This document shows, one piece after another, positions 26,464-36,500 of a stretch of DNA of 50,800 nt. The notes beneath the pieces were generated by a model. The model was not told the DNA's origin. It worked only from the letters and a program-made list of their open reading frames with translations, and did no database searches. Source of the DNA: Nitrosomonadales bacterium (GTDB lineage Bacteria > Pseudomonadota > Gammaproteobacteria > Burkholderiales > Gallionellaceae); contig JAHFQY010000007.1 in assembly GCA_023259065.1 (NCBI GenBank), positions 1 to 50,800 on the forward strand. Direction: 5' to 3'. Numbering within the stretch: position 1 is the stretch's first letter; the number at the start of each line of letters is the position of its first letter. The position numbers were made by a program, and so were the translations under genes.

Positions 26464-27069
26464 ATGGCTGCAAATATCTGGGACGAGCGTTACGCGGGTG
26501 ATGACTATCATTTTGGCACCGAGCCGAATGCCTTCCTGAAGTCGCAGCACAAGCTGCTCAAGCCCGGCATGCGTTGCCTGGCCGTGGCGGATGGGGAAGG
26601 GCGCAACGGCGTGTGGCTGGCCGAGCAGGGCTTGCAGGTGGTGTCGCTGGATAGCTCGCCGGTGGCCGTGGCCAAGGCCGTGAAGCTGGCGCAGGAACGC
26701 GGTGTGCAGCTCAAGTTTGAAGTGGCGGATTTGCTTAGCCGGGATTGCGGCGAGAGTTGCTACGATGTGGTGGTGGCGATCTTCATCCAGTTTGCCAGCC
26801 CGGAGCAGCGCACGCAGTTGTTTGCCCATCTCAAACGCGCACTCAAGCCGGGCGGCCTGTTCCTGTTGCAGGGCTATACTCCGCGCCAGCTGGACTTCCG
26901 CACTGGCGGCCCGTCGCAGGCCGACAATCTGTACAGTGAGCCCATGCTACGCGCTGCCTTTGCCGACATGGATATCCTGCACTTGTCCGGGCATGTCAGT
27001 TTTATCAGTGAGGGGTCAGGCCACTACGGTGTGTCGGCGCTGCTTGATGTGGTGGCGCGCAAGCGCTGA
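26464..27069 (+). CDS. SAM-dependent methyltransferase (class I, TehB-like)
   Basis: A 201-residue soluble protein. The start MAANIWDERYAGDDYHFGTEPNAFL is a recurrent opening for small TehB/thiopurine-type methyltransferases. The SAM-binding loop appears as LAVADGEGRNGVWLAEQG, followed by VVSLDSSPVAVAKA and, later, LKPGGLFLLQGYTPRQL. The ATG at 26464 has CAAGGAA upstream; an in-frame start at 26320 is unlikely. The substrate is unknown. Confidence 0.87.
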   Translation: MAANIWDERYAGDDYHFGTEPNAFLKSQHKLLKPGMRCLAVADGEGRNGVWLAEQGLQVVSLDSSPVAVAKAVKLAQERGVQLKFEVADLLSRDCGESCYDVVVAIFIQFASPEQRTQLFAHLKRALKPGGLFLLQGYTPRQLDFRTGGPSQADNLYSEPMLRAAFADMDILHLSGHVSFISEGSGHYGVSALLDVVARKR

Positions 27070-27093
27070 CGGCTCGAAGGATGTCTGCTTATT

Positions 27094-27136
27094 CACAACA
27101 AAAGGGTTCCGTTTTTGACGGAACCCTTTTGTTGTG
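27094..27136. terminator. Long hairpin between methyltransferase and fccB
   Basis: A perfect 19-bp stem with CAACAAAAGGGTTCCGT as left arm, loop TTTTG. It sits between convergent genes. The T-rich part lies within the right arm. Confidence 0.8.
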
Positions 27137-27211
27137 ATGCAAAATACTGGAGAAATGTTGAATGGAAGGGGCTGATATCCCCTTTTTTCTACACGGCTCC
27201 AGTTAGCCTGA

Positions 27212-28495
27212 TCAGGTCGACATTTCGGTCAGGATATTCTTGATCCAGCTCTCGGCATAAATCCCTTCCAGTTCAGACAAGTCAGGCGATACGCCAACGG
27301 AGTTCGGCACGGCAATGATCTTGCCTTCTGCCACCTTATAGATGCCGGTCACACTGACTGCTTCCTTGTCGGTAATGTAGCTGTAGCAGGTATTGATGCC
27401 GGAAAGCTCCTGGGTTTCCCTGCCATTCATAAGAGCGACCACGTTGACGGCACAGACCTTGGCCTCCGAGTTGGCAGAGTAACCAGATTTGGGCATGGCG
27501 CCTGCAGAGGATGCATCGCCGATAACATGAATATCCTTGTGTATCGTGGACTCGAAGGTGGTGGGGTTAACCGGGCACCAATTTTTGTCCGGACCGACGA
27601 GGCCAGTCTTGACAGCGATTGCCCCGGCGCGCTGCGGCGGAATTAAGTTAATCACGTCGCCCTTGATGTCCTCAATGCCCTCGACTGTTACTGTCATGTT
27701 CTTGGCGTTTACCTGGGTAACCTTCTTGGCTGAGCGATAGTCAATGATTTCACTGTAATGCTTGGCCCAGCCTTTTTTGAACAAGGCGCCCTTGGAAGTT
27801 ACGTCCGGGTTGGCGTCCAGGATGATGAGCTTGGACTTCGGTTTATTGTTCTTGAGGTACATGGCAATCATGTTGCTGCGCTCATAAGGGCCGGGAGGGC
27901 AGCGGTAAGGCGCCAGCGGCACGGTCATTACTACAGTGCCACCGTTCGGCATCGCCTGCAGTTGCTTGCGCAGCAGCAGGGTTTGTTCGCCAGCCTTCCA
28001 TGCATGTGGAATCACCTTGGGCGTTTCCACCGCATCGTACCCCTCGATTTCCTCGAAACGGAAATCGATGCCCGGGGAAACAATCAGGCGGTCATAGCTG
28101 ATGCTGCCAGTGCTGACGGTCACTGTTTTTCCGGCCGGGTCGATGGCGCTAACCTCATCGTAAACCATCTTGATGCCGTGGTTAGCGGCAAGCTTGTCGT
28201 AGCTGATGGTAAGGCTTGACATGTCCTTCAACACGCCGCCAATTACCAGGTTGCTGAACGGGCAGGAAATAAACTGCTTGTTGCGTTCGATCATTACAAC
28301 TTCAATGGTCGGGTCATTCATGCGGATGTATTTGGCAGCAATGGTGCCGCCGTACCCCCCTCCGATCACCACAACGCGGCGAGCTTTATTGGGCATGATT
28401 TCCGCTGCGTGGGATATCATCGGAAGTCCCGCTGCTGCACCAGCACCGGCGCCTGCCCCCAGCAATTTCAAAAAATTTCTGCGATTGATAGTCAT
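27212..28495 (-). CDS. fccB: Flavocytochrome c sulfide dehydrogenase, flavoprotein subunit
   Basis: A 427-residue periplasmic flavoprotein. A Tat signal (NRRNFLKLLGAGAG) precedes the FAD motif VVVIGGGYGG (about 41-50). The redox cysteines match FCSD: Cys199 in YRCPPGPYER and Cys370 in INTCYSYI, which form the active-site disulfide in the characterised Allochromatium enzyme. In that family FAD oxidises sulfide and hands electrons to the dihaem FccA. The gene follows its fccA partner by 16 bases. Sulfide as substrate is family knowledge, not proven here. Confidence 0.92.
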   Translation of the reverse strand: MTINRRNFLKLLGAGAGAGAAAGLPMISHAAEIMPNKARRVVVIGGGYGGTIAAKYIRMNDPTIEVVMIERNKQFISCPFSNLVIGGVLKDMSSLTISYDKLAANHGIKMVYDEVSAIDPAGKTVTVSTGSISYDRLIVSPGIDFRFEEIEGYDAVETPKVIPHAWKAGEQTLLLRKQLQAMPNGGTVVMTVPLAPYRCPPGPYERSNMIAMYLKNNKPKSKLIILDANPDVTSKGALFKKGWAKHYSEIIDYRSAKKVTQVNAKNMTVTVEGIEDIKGDVINLIPPQRAGAIAVKTGLVGPDKNWCPVNPTTFESTIHKDIHVIGDASSAGAMPKSGYSANSEAKVCAVNVVALMNGRETQELSGINTCYSYITDKEAVSVTGIYKVAEGKIIAVPNSVGVSPDLSELEGIYAESWIKNILTEMST

Positions 28496-28511
28496 TATTT
28501 CTTCCCCCTGG

Positions 28512-29090
28512 TTATTTTACACTGGCATAGTAATAAGCGATGGCATCCAAGTCATCCTTGGACAGAGGCTTCATCTTTTCGGCCTTCCGGTCAAACATTT
28601 TGCGCTTGTCGGAAGAATAGTCATCCATTTGTATCTGGAGATATTTCAGCCACTGACCGGCAACAATCGGGGAGTTATCCTTGATTTCCTTGCCATCTTC
28701 GATGTGGCAGCGGGCGCAGTTCTTTTCATGAAGCTTCTGTCCCTTGGCTATCTTGGCTTTGTTCAGTGCCTGTTTGTACGCAATCGGTTTTTGTTTCTCG
28801 AAAAATTCCCCCATCGCTTCGTAATCGGCATCGGAATAACCCTTGGCCAAGCGCCCCATCACTGTTGCAGGACGTTCGCCGCTCTTGAAGCCTTTCATTG
28901 CCTCAACAATGGCAACCTTCGATTGTCCGCTAAGGCTGGGCATGCTCGGGCCAGCACTGGCCCCGTTGGTGCCATGGCAGCCTGCACAGGCATTTGCCAG
29001 CATTTCCGGTGAAGGGGGTAACGCAAAAGATGTTGCTGACATCGTCAGAAAGCCTGCGGCCAAAACCCATCTGCTCCATATTATTTTCAT
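28512..29090 (-). CDS. fccA: Dihaem cytochrome c (FccA / cytochrome c4 type)
   Basis: A 192-residue periplasmic cytochrome. A Sec signal peptide ends near ATSFA. Two c-haem motifs, CAGCH (35-39) and CARCH (125-129), lie in two cytochrome-c4-like repeats (ANACAGCHGTNGASAGP; KLHEKNCARCH). Size and position directly before fccB make it the haem subunit of FCSD. GAGGAG precedes the ATG at ten bases. Confidence 0.88.
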   Translation of the reverse strand: MKIIWSRWVLAAGFLTMSATSFALPPSPEMLANACAGCHGTNGASAGPSMPSLSGQSKVAIVEAMKGFKSGERPATVMGRLAKGYSDADYEAMGEFFEKQKPIAYKQALNKAKIAKGQKLHEKNCARCHIEDGKEIKDNSPIVAGQWLKYLQIQMDDYSSDKRKMFDRKAEKMKPLSKDDLDAIAYYYASVK

Positions 29091-29190
29091 TTGTTATCTT
29101 CTCCTCTATTGATGTGAAAAGAACCACCTAAGCCTATGCACCATGTATAAATTTATGCTTTTGCTTAAGCTGACCCGCTACAACTACTAC

Positions 29191-30213
29191 TTATTGTTTT
29201 ACTACGTTGATAAAATTCTTCACGTCCGGCATTGCCTTGTCGAGGCCAAAGGTATAGCCGAGAGAAACGTAATGATGCCGTGCCTCAGAGTGGGCTTCAT
29301 GAATGGCGAAGCCAAAATTGTAGAGCTTGCCATCGGCGATGGTGTGATCACCGGTGCCAGTGCCAGCGAGATTGCGCTCGAATGTCACCACCCATTTGTT
29401 GCCCTTCTTGTTACCTTCAGCCTTGACCAGACTCTTGCCACCGCTCATATGACGTGAATCGAGTACGTAGCCGTCTACAGGCTTTTCACCCTTGCCGCTT
29501 TTAAACTGCATCAGGTCCATGAACTTGCCTTCCTTGAGGGCAGCTTCAATTTCGGCATCAGTCTTGAGTTTGTCCCATCCACCACGGGGCTTGCCCTTCA
29601 TGTCAAGGCCGGTGCGCGACTCTGCGAGATATTTTGTCACACCGTCACTCCAACCCAGAGCCTTGGCCTTTGGGTGTCCCTTGGCGTCAGCGGCGTCGGG
29701 CATGCTGCGCAGATCCATGTGGCAAGTGCCCCAGCAACCATTCAGATTGGCGCCATCGACAGTGCTGGCATCGAACATCATGGTCAGCTTGACCTCGTTC
29801 TTGGGATCATGCTTCTTGTCACCGCCTGGCTTGGGTGCTTCCCACTCGAAGCGGAAGTAGATTTTCTTGCCATCATGTGCCGCTTGAATGGATACCGGCA
29901 CATAACCCGCTTTGGCTTTTGCCGGGTTGGGCTCCAGAACTGTTTTGGAACTGCCTACAGGTTTGCCGGCAACAATCTTGTCACCAATTTCTGCAGCGTC
30001 CCCCTCGTGGCACTTGGCGCAGGCGCGCTTTTTGTCCAGGATGTCCGGAACTGCAGAATGATCGGCCTTGTTCAATACCCATTCCAGCCCCGCCGCTCCT
30101 GGGTAAAACAGGGTTACCTTGCGTGCCGGAACCTTGCCCCAGTCAGGCGCGGCCAACGCCGCTCCAGAACAAAGAATACCTATCACTGCAGCTGCAATTG
30201 CCTTTCTTTTCAT
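29191..30213 (-). CDS. Ethylbenzene-dehydrogenase-like periplasmic c-type haem protein
   Basis: A 340-residue secreted protein with a clear signal peptide (AIAAAVIGILCSGAALA). CAKCH lies at 65-69. CWGTCH at 160-165 has three residues between the cysteines, a CX3CH site. The region from about 105 to 335 (VSIQAAHDGKKIYFRFEWEA, FDASTVDGANLNGC, FGFAIHEAHSEARHHYVSLG) resembles the haem-binding gamma-subunit fold of ethylbenzene dehydrogenase/DMSO-reductase-like enzymes. The ATG at 30213 has GGAGG eight bases upstream. No molybdopterin catalytic subunit is nearby, so it probably acts as an electron carrier. Confidence 0.8.
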   Translation of the reverse strand: MKRKAIAAAVIGILCSGAALAAPDWGKVPARKVTLFYPGAAGLEWVLNKADHSAVPDILDKKRACAKCHEGDAAEIGDKIVAGKPVGSSKTVLEPNPAKAKAGYVPVSIQAAHDGKKIYFRFEWEAPKPGGDKKHDPKNEVKLTMMFDASTVDGANLNGCWGTCHMDLRSMPDAADAKGHPKAKALGWSDGVTKYLAESRTGLDMKGKPRGGWDKLKTDAEIEAALKEGKFMDLMQFKSGKGEKPVDGYVLDSRHMSGGKSLVKAEGNKKGNKWVVTFERNLAGTGTGDHTIADGKLYNFGFAIHEAHSEARHHYVSLGYTFGLDKAMPDVKNFINVVKQ

Positions 30214-30283
30214 TATCACTTCCTCCCTGAAATACGAACAAAATCAATATAAGCACAACAAATCCTGGCAGCCCGTGCAATCA

Positions 30284-30928
30284 TCAACCGCCGGCCTTTT
30301 CCGCCTCGGCTTCCAGGAGCTGATGTACGGATTTATGGGCAATGCCTTTATGGCAATCAATGCAGGTCATATTATCCTCGACCGCTCCTTCGTGTTTGAC
30401 CACGGAACGATCTTTCTGCTTTGCATGATCCATTGTTTCGAATTTGTGGCAATTGCGACACTCTTTGGAGTCGGCTGCCTTCATACGTGCCCACTCCCGT
30501 TTTGCCATGACCAGGCGATGTTCATCAAATTTTTCCGGTGTATCGATAGTCCCAAGAACATGGCCAACGAGATCGCGAGATGCTTCCACTTTACGGAACA
30601 GCTTGCGGCCATAGTCATAGGGGTATTTGCTGCTGGGTACGTGACAGTCAGCGCAGCCGACGGTGGTGCCGGTACGGTTGCTGTAGTGGACTGTCTTCTT
30701 GTATTCCTCAAAGGGGATGGTCATCTCATGGCAGGAGATGCAAAACTCAGTGCGGTTGGTTACCTCCAGCACTGTATTGAGCCCCCCCCAGAGAATGATG
30801 CCAAGGGTGATGCCGATGATTGATATAAACAACAGCGAACAACGTGGGGGAATCAATAATCTTTTCCTCCATCCTGTGTTTTCGGCGTTATTGTTGTTAT
30901 CGCATGAGGGGGGGGTATTCGGAGCCAT
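30284..30928 (-). CDS. Tetrahaem NapC/NirT/NrfH-type membrane cytochrome
   Basis: A 214-residue membrane-anchored cytochrome. A single N-terminal helix (LLFISIIGITLGIILWGGL) is followed by four c-haem motifs: CISCH (63-67, with the following CHEM methionine seen in NrfH/NapC proteins), CADCH (92-96), CRNCH (157-161) and CIDCH (189-193). Such proteins exchange electrons between quinol and periplasmic partners. It is the first gene of the cytochrome cluster. No ribosome-binding site is visible before the ATG at 30928 (GTTTATATCAAATA precedes it), so translation may be weak or leaderless. Confidence 0.88.
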   Translation of the reverse strand: MAPNTPPSCDNNNNAENTGWRKRLLIPPRCSLLFISIIGITLGIILWGGLNTVLEVTNRTEFCISCHEMTIPFEEYKKTVHYSNRTGTTVGCADCHVPSSKYPYDYGRKLFRKVEASRDLVGHVLGTIDTPEKFDEHRLVMAKREWARMKAADSKECRNCHKFETMDHAKQKDRSVVKHEGAVEDNMTCIDCHKGIAHKSVHQLLEAEAEKAGG

Positions 30929-31120
30929 TATTTGATATAAACCCTATTCTTTAATTTAAAGTAATCTTCATCAATCTTTTGATAATCCGTGAGAGAGATT
31001 TTGCTGCCGTCTTAACCGTAGGCGAAACTACGCTGCAAATATAAGCAATAGATATGCCGGATATTTAACATTTTGATAAATATGGATAAGTAAAAAATGT
31101 TGTTGGGCATATGGAAATAG

Positions 31121-31137
31121 TGTCATGACATTTTGAC
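31121..31137 (+). promoter_or_regulatory. Palindromic operator copy 1
   Basis: TGTCATGACA (31121-31130) is a perfect 10-bp palindrome, followed by TT and TTGAC. The same block recurs 42 bases downstream, 15 of 17 bases identical. Confidence 0.6.
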
Positions 31138-31162
31138 TGCTCCGCATTAGTGGTGGCTGATA

Positions 31163-31202
31163 TGTCATGACAAATTGACATGTGCTGCAAAGGGTTAATG
31201 AT
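31163..31202 (+). promoter_or_regulatory. Palindromic operator copy 2 with candidate promoter
   Basis: TGTCATGACA (31163-31172) is followed by AA and TTGACA (31175-31180), which could serve as a -35 box, with AATGAT 16 bases further as a weak -10. A regulator bound to the palindrome would sit directly upstream of, or over, polymerase on the kinase side. Confidence 0.5.
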
Positions 31203-31349
31203 TCAATGCCCAAAGCTATCGAAATTAAATGCAGGGAAATTTCAGGATCGTCAGAAGTTCAGCGGATTCTTATGTGGCTGCAAGCCGCGTTTATCCATGA
31301 CAGGCTGCTGATTTAGTTGCTAGAATGCGGCAAAGACCACAAGAGTGAT

Positions 31350-33584
31350 ATGGATACACTACTCGTTGAAGATGACCCGATAATGCGCGAGTTGCTGCAA
31401 GGCACTCTCGAAGGGCGTGGCCATAAAGTGTCTGCTTTTGAAGATGCCGAAAGTGCCTGGCAAGCCTGTCAGGGTAGGCATTACTCGCTGTTTCTGGTGG
31501 ACTGGATGTTGCCCGGCATGGACGGTCTGGAGCTGTGCCGCAGAATTCGCGGCAGCCAGGCCGATGCCGACAATCTGATACTGGTGATTACGGCGCGTAC
31601 CCAGGCGGGCGATCTGGAGCAGGTGCTGGCAGCCGGCGCGGATGATTACCTGGCCAAACCCGTCGATTTGCAGTTGCTCAATGTCAGGCTGACCATCGCC
31701 GAACAACGCGTCAAGCTGCTGCAGAAACAGGCGGCGACCACCGCCGCACTGCGCACCAGCCAGGCACATTTTGGCGAAGCGCAGCGCATTGCCCATCTCG
31801 GCATCTGGCATCTGGATATTGCCAGCAACAAACTCATCTGGTCGGACGAAATATTCCGCATCTTCGAGCTGGAGCCATCGTCATTCGGCGCCAATTACGA
31901 ATCCTTCATGAAACTGATACATCCTGCAGATCGTGAGCTGGTCAACGATGCCTATCTGACTTCGGTTGCCCGGCGTACGCCATACGCAATTTCGCACCGC
32001 CTGCTGATGGCGGACGGGCGTGTCAAATGGGTGAGCGAACGTGGTGAGAGCGTCTACGCGGCCGATGGCAAACCGTTGCTTTCCACCGGCACGGTGCAGG
32101 ACATTACCGAGAACAAACGTATCGAAGACGCGCTGCTGCTGCAAAGGGACATTATCGAAAACGGTACGGAGGGGATCGTGCTGGTCAAGGCCGCTGATGC
32201 AACCATACACTATTGCAACCGCCGCTTTGAAGTGTTGTTTGGCTACGAGCCGGGTGAATTGATCGGCAAGCATATATCCGTCATCAACGCATCCCATGAA
32301 CAAACGCCACAAGAAGTCGCGGGTGAGATCAACCGGCAACTTGAAGAAAACTGGGTGTGGAACGGGGAAAATCTGAACTGCAAAAAGGATGGTACAACGC
32401 TGTGGACCTACATCAGTGCTTCTACCTTCAAGCATCCTGAACTCGGCACCCTGTGGATTGCCTACCAGAAGGACATCTCCGAGCGCAAGCAGGCAGATGC
32501 TGCGCTGCTTGATCATGCGGCGCTTTATCGTGTGGCAGTTGAAACATCGGTGGACGGATTCTGGGCGGTGGATGCGCGCGGCCGCCTGTGCGAAGTCAAC
32601 AATGCCTACGTGGCCATGTCCGGCTATAGCCGCGATGAGCTGCTCAATATGTCCATCCCGGATATGGAAGCGCTGGAGCGTCCCGAAGAAACTGCGAAGC
32701 GTATCGAAAAGATCATGCGCGAGGGAGGAGAGCAATTCGAGAGCATGCACAGGAAAAAGGACGGCAGTCTGTGGCCGGTAAAAATTTCCACAAGCTACTC
32801 CCCCCTGTTAGGCGGTCGCTTCTTTGCATTTATAAACGACCTCACAGAAAAGCAGCACAAGGATTTTTTGCTGCAACAGCAATCCCGCCTGGCCAGCATG
32901 GGTGAAATGATAGGCAACATCGCGCATCAGTGGCGGCAACCCATCAATGCGCTGGGCATGATCCTGTATGACCTGGAAGACGCCATTACCCATGGGCAAT
33001 GCGACCGGGAATATCTTCACAGCAGTGTGGAGAAGTCTCATGCCGTCATTAAACGCATGTCGGAAACGATAGACGATTTCAGGAACTTTTTCCGCATTGA
33101 CAACAAGGTGGCGGAGTTTGATTTGCAGCAACTGGTGCAGAACAGCCTGAAGCTTATGGAAGCGGTGCTGCAACACCAGCAAATCGCGGTTACGACAAAA
33201 TATGCGAGGGGTGTCATGGTGTCGGGGCGGACGGGTGATTTTTCACAGGGTTTGCTGAATGTGCTGGCCAATGCCAAGGATGCCATTGCCGCAAAAAATG
33301 TTGCGCACGGCCAGATAGACATTGAAATTACGGAAGATGAGAGTAACGGCATTGTCATTATTTCCGACAATGGCGGCGGCATTGCATCCGACATCATTCC
33401 GAAAATTTTTGATCCCTATTTCACCACCAAGCCGGACGGAATCGGCATCGGCTTGTACATGACGCGCATGGCCATTGAAAAGAACATGCGCGGACAAATC
33501 GAGGTTGACAATTCCGGGCCGGGTGCGCGTTTCACCATCAGGCTACCCAAGAGCGAGTCAGGAGAGTTGGCATGCCGGAAGTAA
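31350..33584 (+). CDS. REC-PAS-PAS-PAS histidine kinase
   Basis: A 744-residue cytoplasmic sensor kinase without transmembrane segments. Order: receiver domain at about 1-120 with phosphoacceptor Asp51 (FLVDWMLPGMDG); PAS domains at about 140-260, 265-385 and 390-510; dimerisation/phosphorylation helix with His526 in NIAHQWRQPIN; and an ATPase with the N box (NVLANAKDAI) and G boxes (DNGGGIA, GIGIGLYMTR). The ATG at 31350 is chosen; a TTG 33 bases earlier is in frame. The end overlaps the next gene by 13 bases, so the two are coupled and probably partners. PAS domains suggest sensing of redox or small ligands. Confidence 0.9.
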   Translation: MDTLLVEDDPIMRELLQGTLEGRGHKVSAFEDAESAWQACQGRHYSLFLVDWMLPGMDGLELCRRIRGSQADADNLILVITARTQAGDLEQVLAAGADDYLAKPVDLQLLNVRLTIAEQRVKLLQKQAATTAALRTSQAHFGEAQRIAHLGIWHLDIASNKLIWSDEIFRIFELEPSSFGANYESFMKLIHPADRELVNDAYLTSVARRTPYAISHRLLMADGRVKWVSERGESVYAADGKPLLSTGTVQDITENKRIEDALLLQRDIIENGTEGIVLVKAADATIHYCNRRFEVLFGYEPGELIGKHISVINASHEQTPQEVAGEINRQLEENWVWNGENLNCKKDGTTLWTYISASTFKHPELGTLWIAYQKDISERKQADAALLDHAALYRVAVETSVDGFWAVDARGRLCEVNNAYVAMSGYSRDELLNMSIPDMEALERPEETAKRIEKIMREGGEQFESMHRKKDGSLWPVKISTSYSPLLGGRFFAFINDLTEKQHKDFLLQQQSRLASMGEMIGNIAHQWRQPINALGMILYDLEDAITHGQCDREYLHSSVEKSHAVIKRMSETIDDFRNFFRIDNKVAEFDLQQLVQNSLKLMEAVLQHQQIAVTTKYARGVMVSGRTGDFSQGLLNVLANAKDAIAAKNVAHGQIDIEITEDESNGIVIISDNGGGIASDIIPKIFDPYFTTKPDGIGIGLYMTRMAIEKNMRGQIEVDNSGPGARFTIRLPKSESGELACRK

Positions 33585-36500
33585 TTGCTGCTGCAGAGAT
33601 TAATATCGACAATCTAAGCGTGCTTTGCGTGGAAGATGAAGTGGATGCGCTGGACGCCATGGAGCGCTATCTGGTGCGGCAGGGAATCAAGGTGCTCAAG
33701 GCCAACAATGGCGCCATGGGGCTGGACATGTTTTTGCAACACAGGCCGCAGTTGATCATCTCCGATATTCGCATGCCGGAAATGGATGGCATTTCCATGT
33801 GCCGCGCCATTCGTGAAGTGGACAAGGACATTCCCATCATCATTGTTTCCGCACACAACGAGGCCAAATTGCTGCAGGACTCTATCGACTTCGGCGTGAC
33901 CAAATACGTCGTCAAGCCTATCGCCCTGCTCAGCTTGAAACAGGCCATCGTGTCGGTTGCGGGCATGCTGGAGAAGAAGGCGATTCTTGACGCAAAACTG
34001 ACGGTGTTGAGCGCCTCTCTGCAGGAGGCGGAGAATGAGAGCGAGAAACTGCAGTCTTATGTGAGCCGCTACATGGATGCGGGTCAACAGGAGCAATTTC
34101 CTGGGGTGCGCCATTTATACCTGCCCAAGGGTGAGGTGAGCGGCGACTTCTACTGCATGGAACGTTTTGGCGACACCCTGTATGCCATGGTTGCCGACGG
34201 CACGGGCCATGGCCTGGCGGCCATCTTGCCGGTGCTGCAGGTGCCACGCATTTTCCGCGAGCAGGCCCAGCGTGGTTTTTCCCTGCTGACCATCGCCGAT
34301 GCAATCAATCGCACCCTGCACGAGCAACGCCTGAGCGAGCATTTTCTCGCTGCCACGCTGATACGCATGAACCGGAGCGAGGGCTTTATCGAGGTGCTGA
34401 ACTGCGGCAACCCGCCCGCCGTGCTGCTCAGCGAGCAGGGGGCGGTGTTGCAGGAATTCCGCTCCCGCTCCCTGGCGCTGGGCATGGTCGACATGGAAGA
34501 TTTTGATGCGGATATACAGCGCTTCGAATGCAGCCAGAAAGCCAGCCTGTACGCCTTTACCGACGGCCTGCCGGATATGCTGGATAGCCGCAGCGGCCCG
34601 GCTTTCAAGCTGAGCCATCTGGTGCAGCAGGGGGACGCATCAACCCTGTTTGATCACATCGTTACACTGGTCAGGACAGTGAGTTCAAGCAGCAAGCCGG
34701 ATGATGTCACCTTGCTGGAAATCAATTTTGATGCGGCAACGGCACTGTCCGGGCCCATCAGCAGCACGCCGGCAGGCGCGGGGGAATTGACTCAGCCCGG
34801 GGATGCACTGTGTGACATGCCGGCGCGGCTCAGGAATGTCAGCGTGCTGTTTGTCGAGGATGATGCAGAGACGCTCGAATACATGTCACGTTATCTTAAT
34901 CGCCGTGTTGGAATTTTGCACACTGCCAGAAATGGCGAGGAAGGGCTGCGTTTGTTCAACAAGTATCACCCGCAACTGGTCATTGCCGATATCCATCTGC
35001 CCACGATGTCCGGCATTGCGATGATAGAAGCCATTCGGGAAGTGGATAAAGCTGCGCAAATAATCCTGGTCAGCGGTTCTCTGGGTGGCCAGCATGCAGA
35101 GGACATGATGGGCCTGAATGTGGGCGGGTTTCTACAAAAGCCATTCGATGTCGAGAAATTGCTCAAGCTCATCCATGATTGTGTGAAGCAGTTTGACTCG
35201 ATATTCGGCATGCAGCTTTCCGCCTCGGTGTTCATGACTTCATCCCTGGCGATCAGTATCACAGGAAAGAACCGCGAGATTATTGCCGTCAACCCCGCTT
35301 TTTGCCACATTTCCGGCTATTCGCGCGAGGAAGTGCTTGGGCACAACCCAAGGCTGCTCAGCTCAGGCAAACATGATGCGGCTTTTTATCGGAAGATGTG
35401 GCACAGCATTAATGAAACCGGCGCGTGGTCAGGCGAGATATGGAACCGGCGCAAAAATGGCGAACTCTATCTGGAATGGCTCACCATCAATGTGGTGAAA
35501 AACGATAACAATGAGGTGACGCATTATATCGCGGTGTTCTCGGATATCACCGAACGCAACACCGCCGAGGCCAAGATGCGCCACCTGGCGCAGCATGACG
35601 GCCTGACTGACTTGCCCAACCGCGTTCTCTTCATGGACAGGGCAAGCCGGGCGCTGATCAACGCGCAGCGCGAGAAGGAGGCCCTGGCCGTCATGATGGT
35701 GGACATTGACCACTTCAAGACCATCAATGATTCCCTGGGGCATAGCGCGGGCGATGCGCTGTTATGCCAGCTGGCCGCCAGCCTGGTGGATTGTGTGCGT
35801 GATAGCGATACGGTGTGCCGCCTGGGCGGAGATGAATTTGCCATCCTGCTGCCCAACGCGGGCTCGCGTGAAATGATAGCCAGGCTGGCCGGGAAAATCA
35901 TCGGCGCCACCAATCGCTCCCGCTGCGTCGCTGGAAAAGAGCTGCAAGTAGGCTGCAGCCTGGGCATCAGTTTCTATCCCAAAGACGGCGCGGATGCCGA
36001 AGAGTTGCTGAAACATGCCGACAGCGCCATGTATTTTTCGAAAAAATCCGGGCGCAATCATTACCAGTTTTTTGAAAGCCAGCACGAGAGCCTGGATCAG
36101 CGCAATCTTGCCATTCAGCAGGGGATGCGCTCCGGGCTGAAGGGTGAGGAATTCTCGATGGTTTACCAGCCGCAATATTCGCTGTCTCAGCAGCGTATTG
36201 TCGGTGTGGAGGCGTTGATACGCTGGAATAGCCCGCTGCTCGGCGCCATATCGCCGGAGGAGTTCATCCCGGTTGCGGAAGAGACCGGATTTATCGTGGA
36301 GATAGGCGAGTGGGTGATTGCAACGGTGTGCCGGCAAATCGCGCTGTGGAAACAGTCACAAGTACCCGTGGTGCCGGTTTCCATCAATATTTCCCCGCTG
36401 CATTTCAAGCGCGGCAATGTCATTCCGGCCTTGTTGCACGCGCTTGAATCCAACCAGCTGGATGCCGGCTCGCTCCAGATCGAGCTGACCGAAGGCATAG

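Larger units (their letters stand above)
30929..31349. other. Divergent control region between cytochrome cluster and sensor kinase
   Basis: About 420 bases without a gene. It is A/T-rich near the cytochrome side and carries an outward-facing pair ATCAA-TCTT-TTGAT (30970-30983). Two copies of a perfect palindrome occur at 31121 and 31163, each followed two bases later by TTGAC. Confidence 0.7.

Noticed and set aside
30970..30983. FNR/CRP-like box upstream of the cytochrome cluster
   Set aside because: The sequence is ATCAA-N4-TTGAT, the reverse arrangement of the FNR consensus TTGAT-N4-ATCAA, so it does not fit the regulator.
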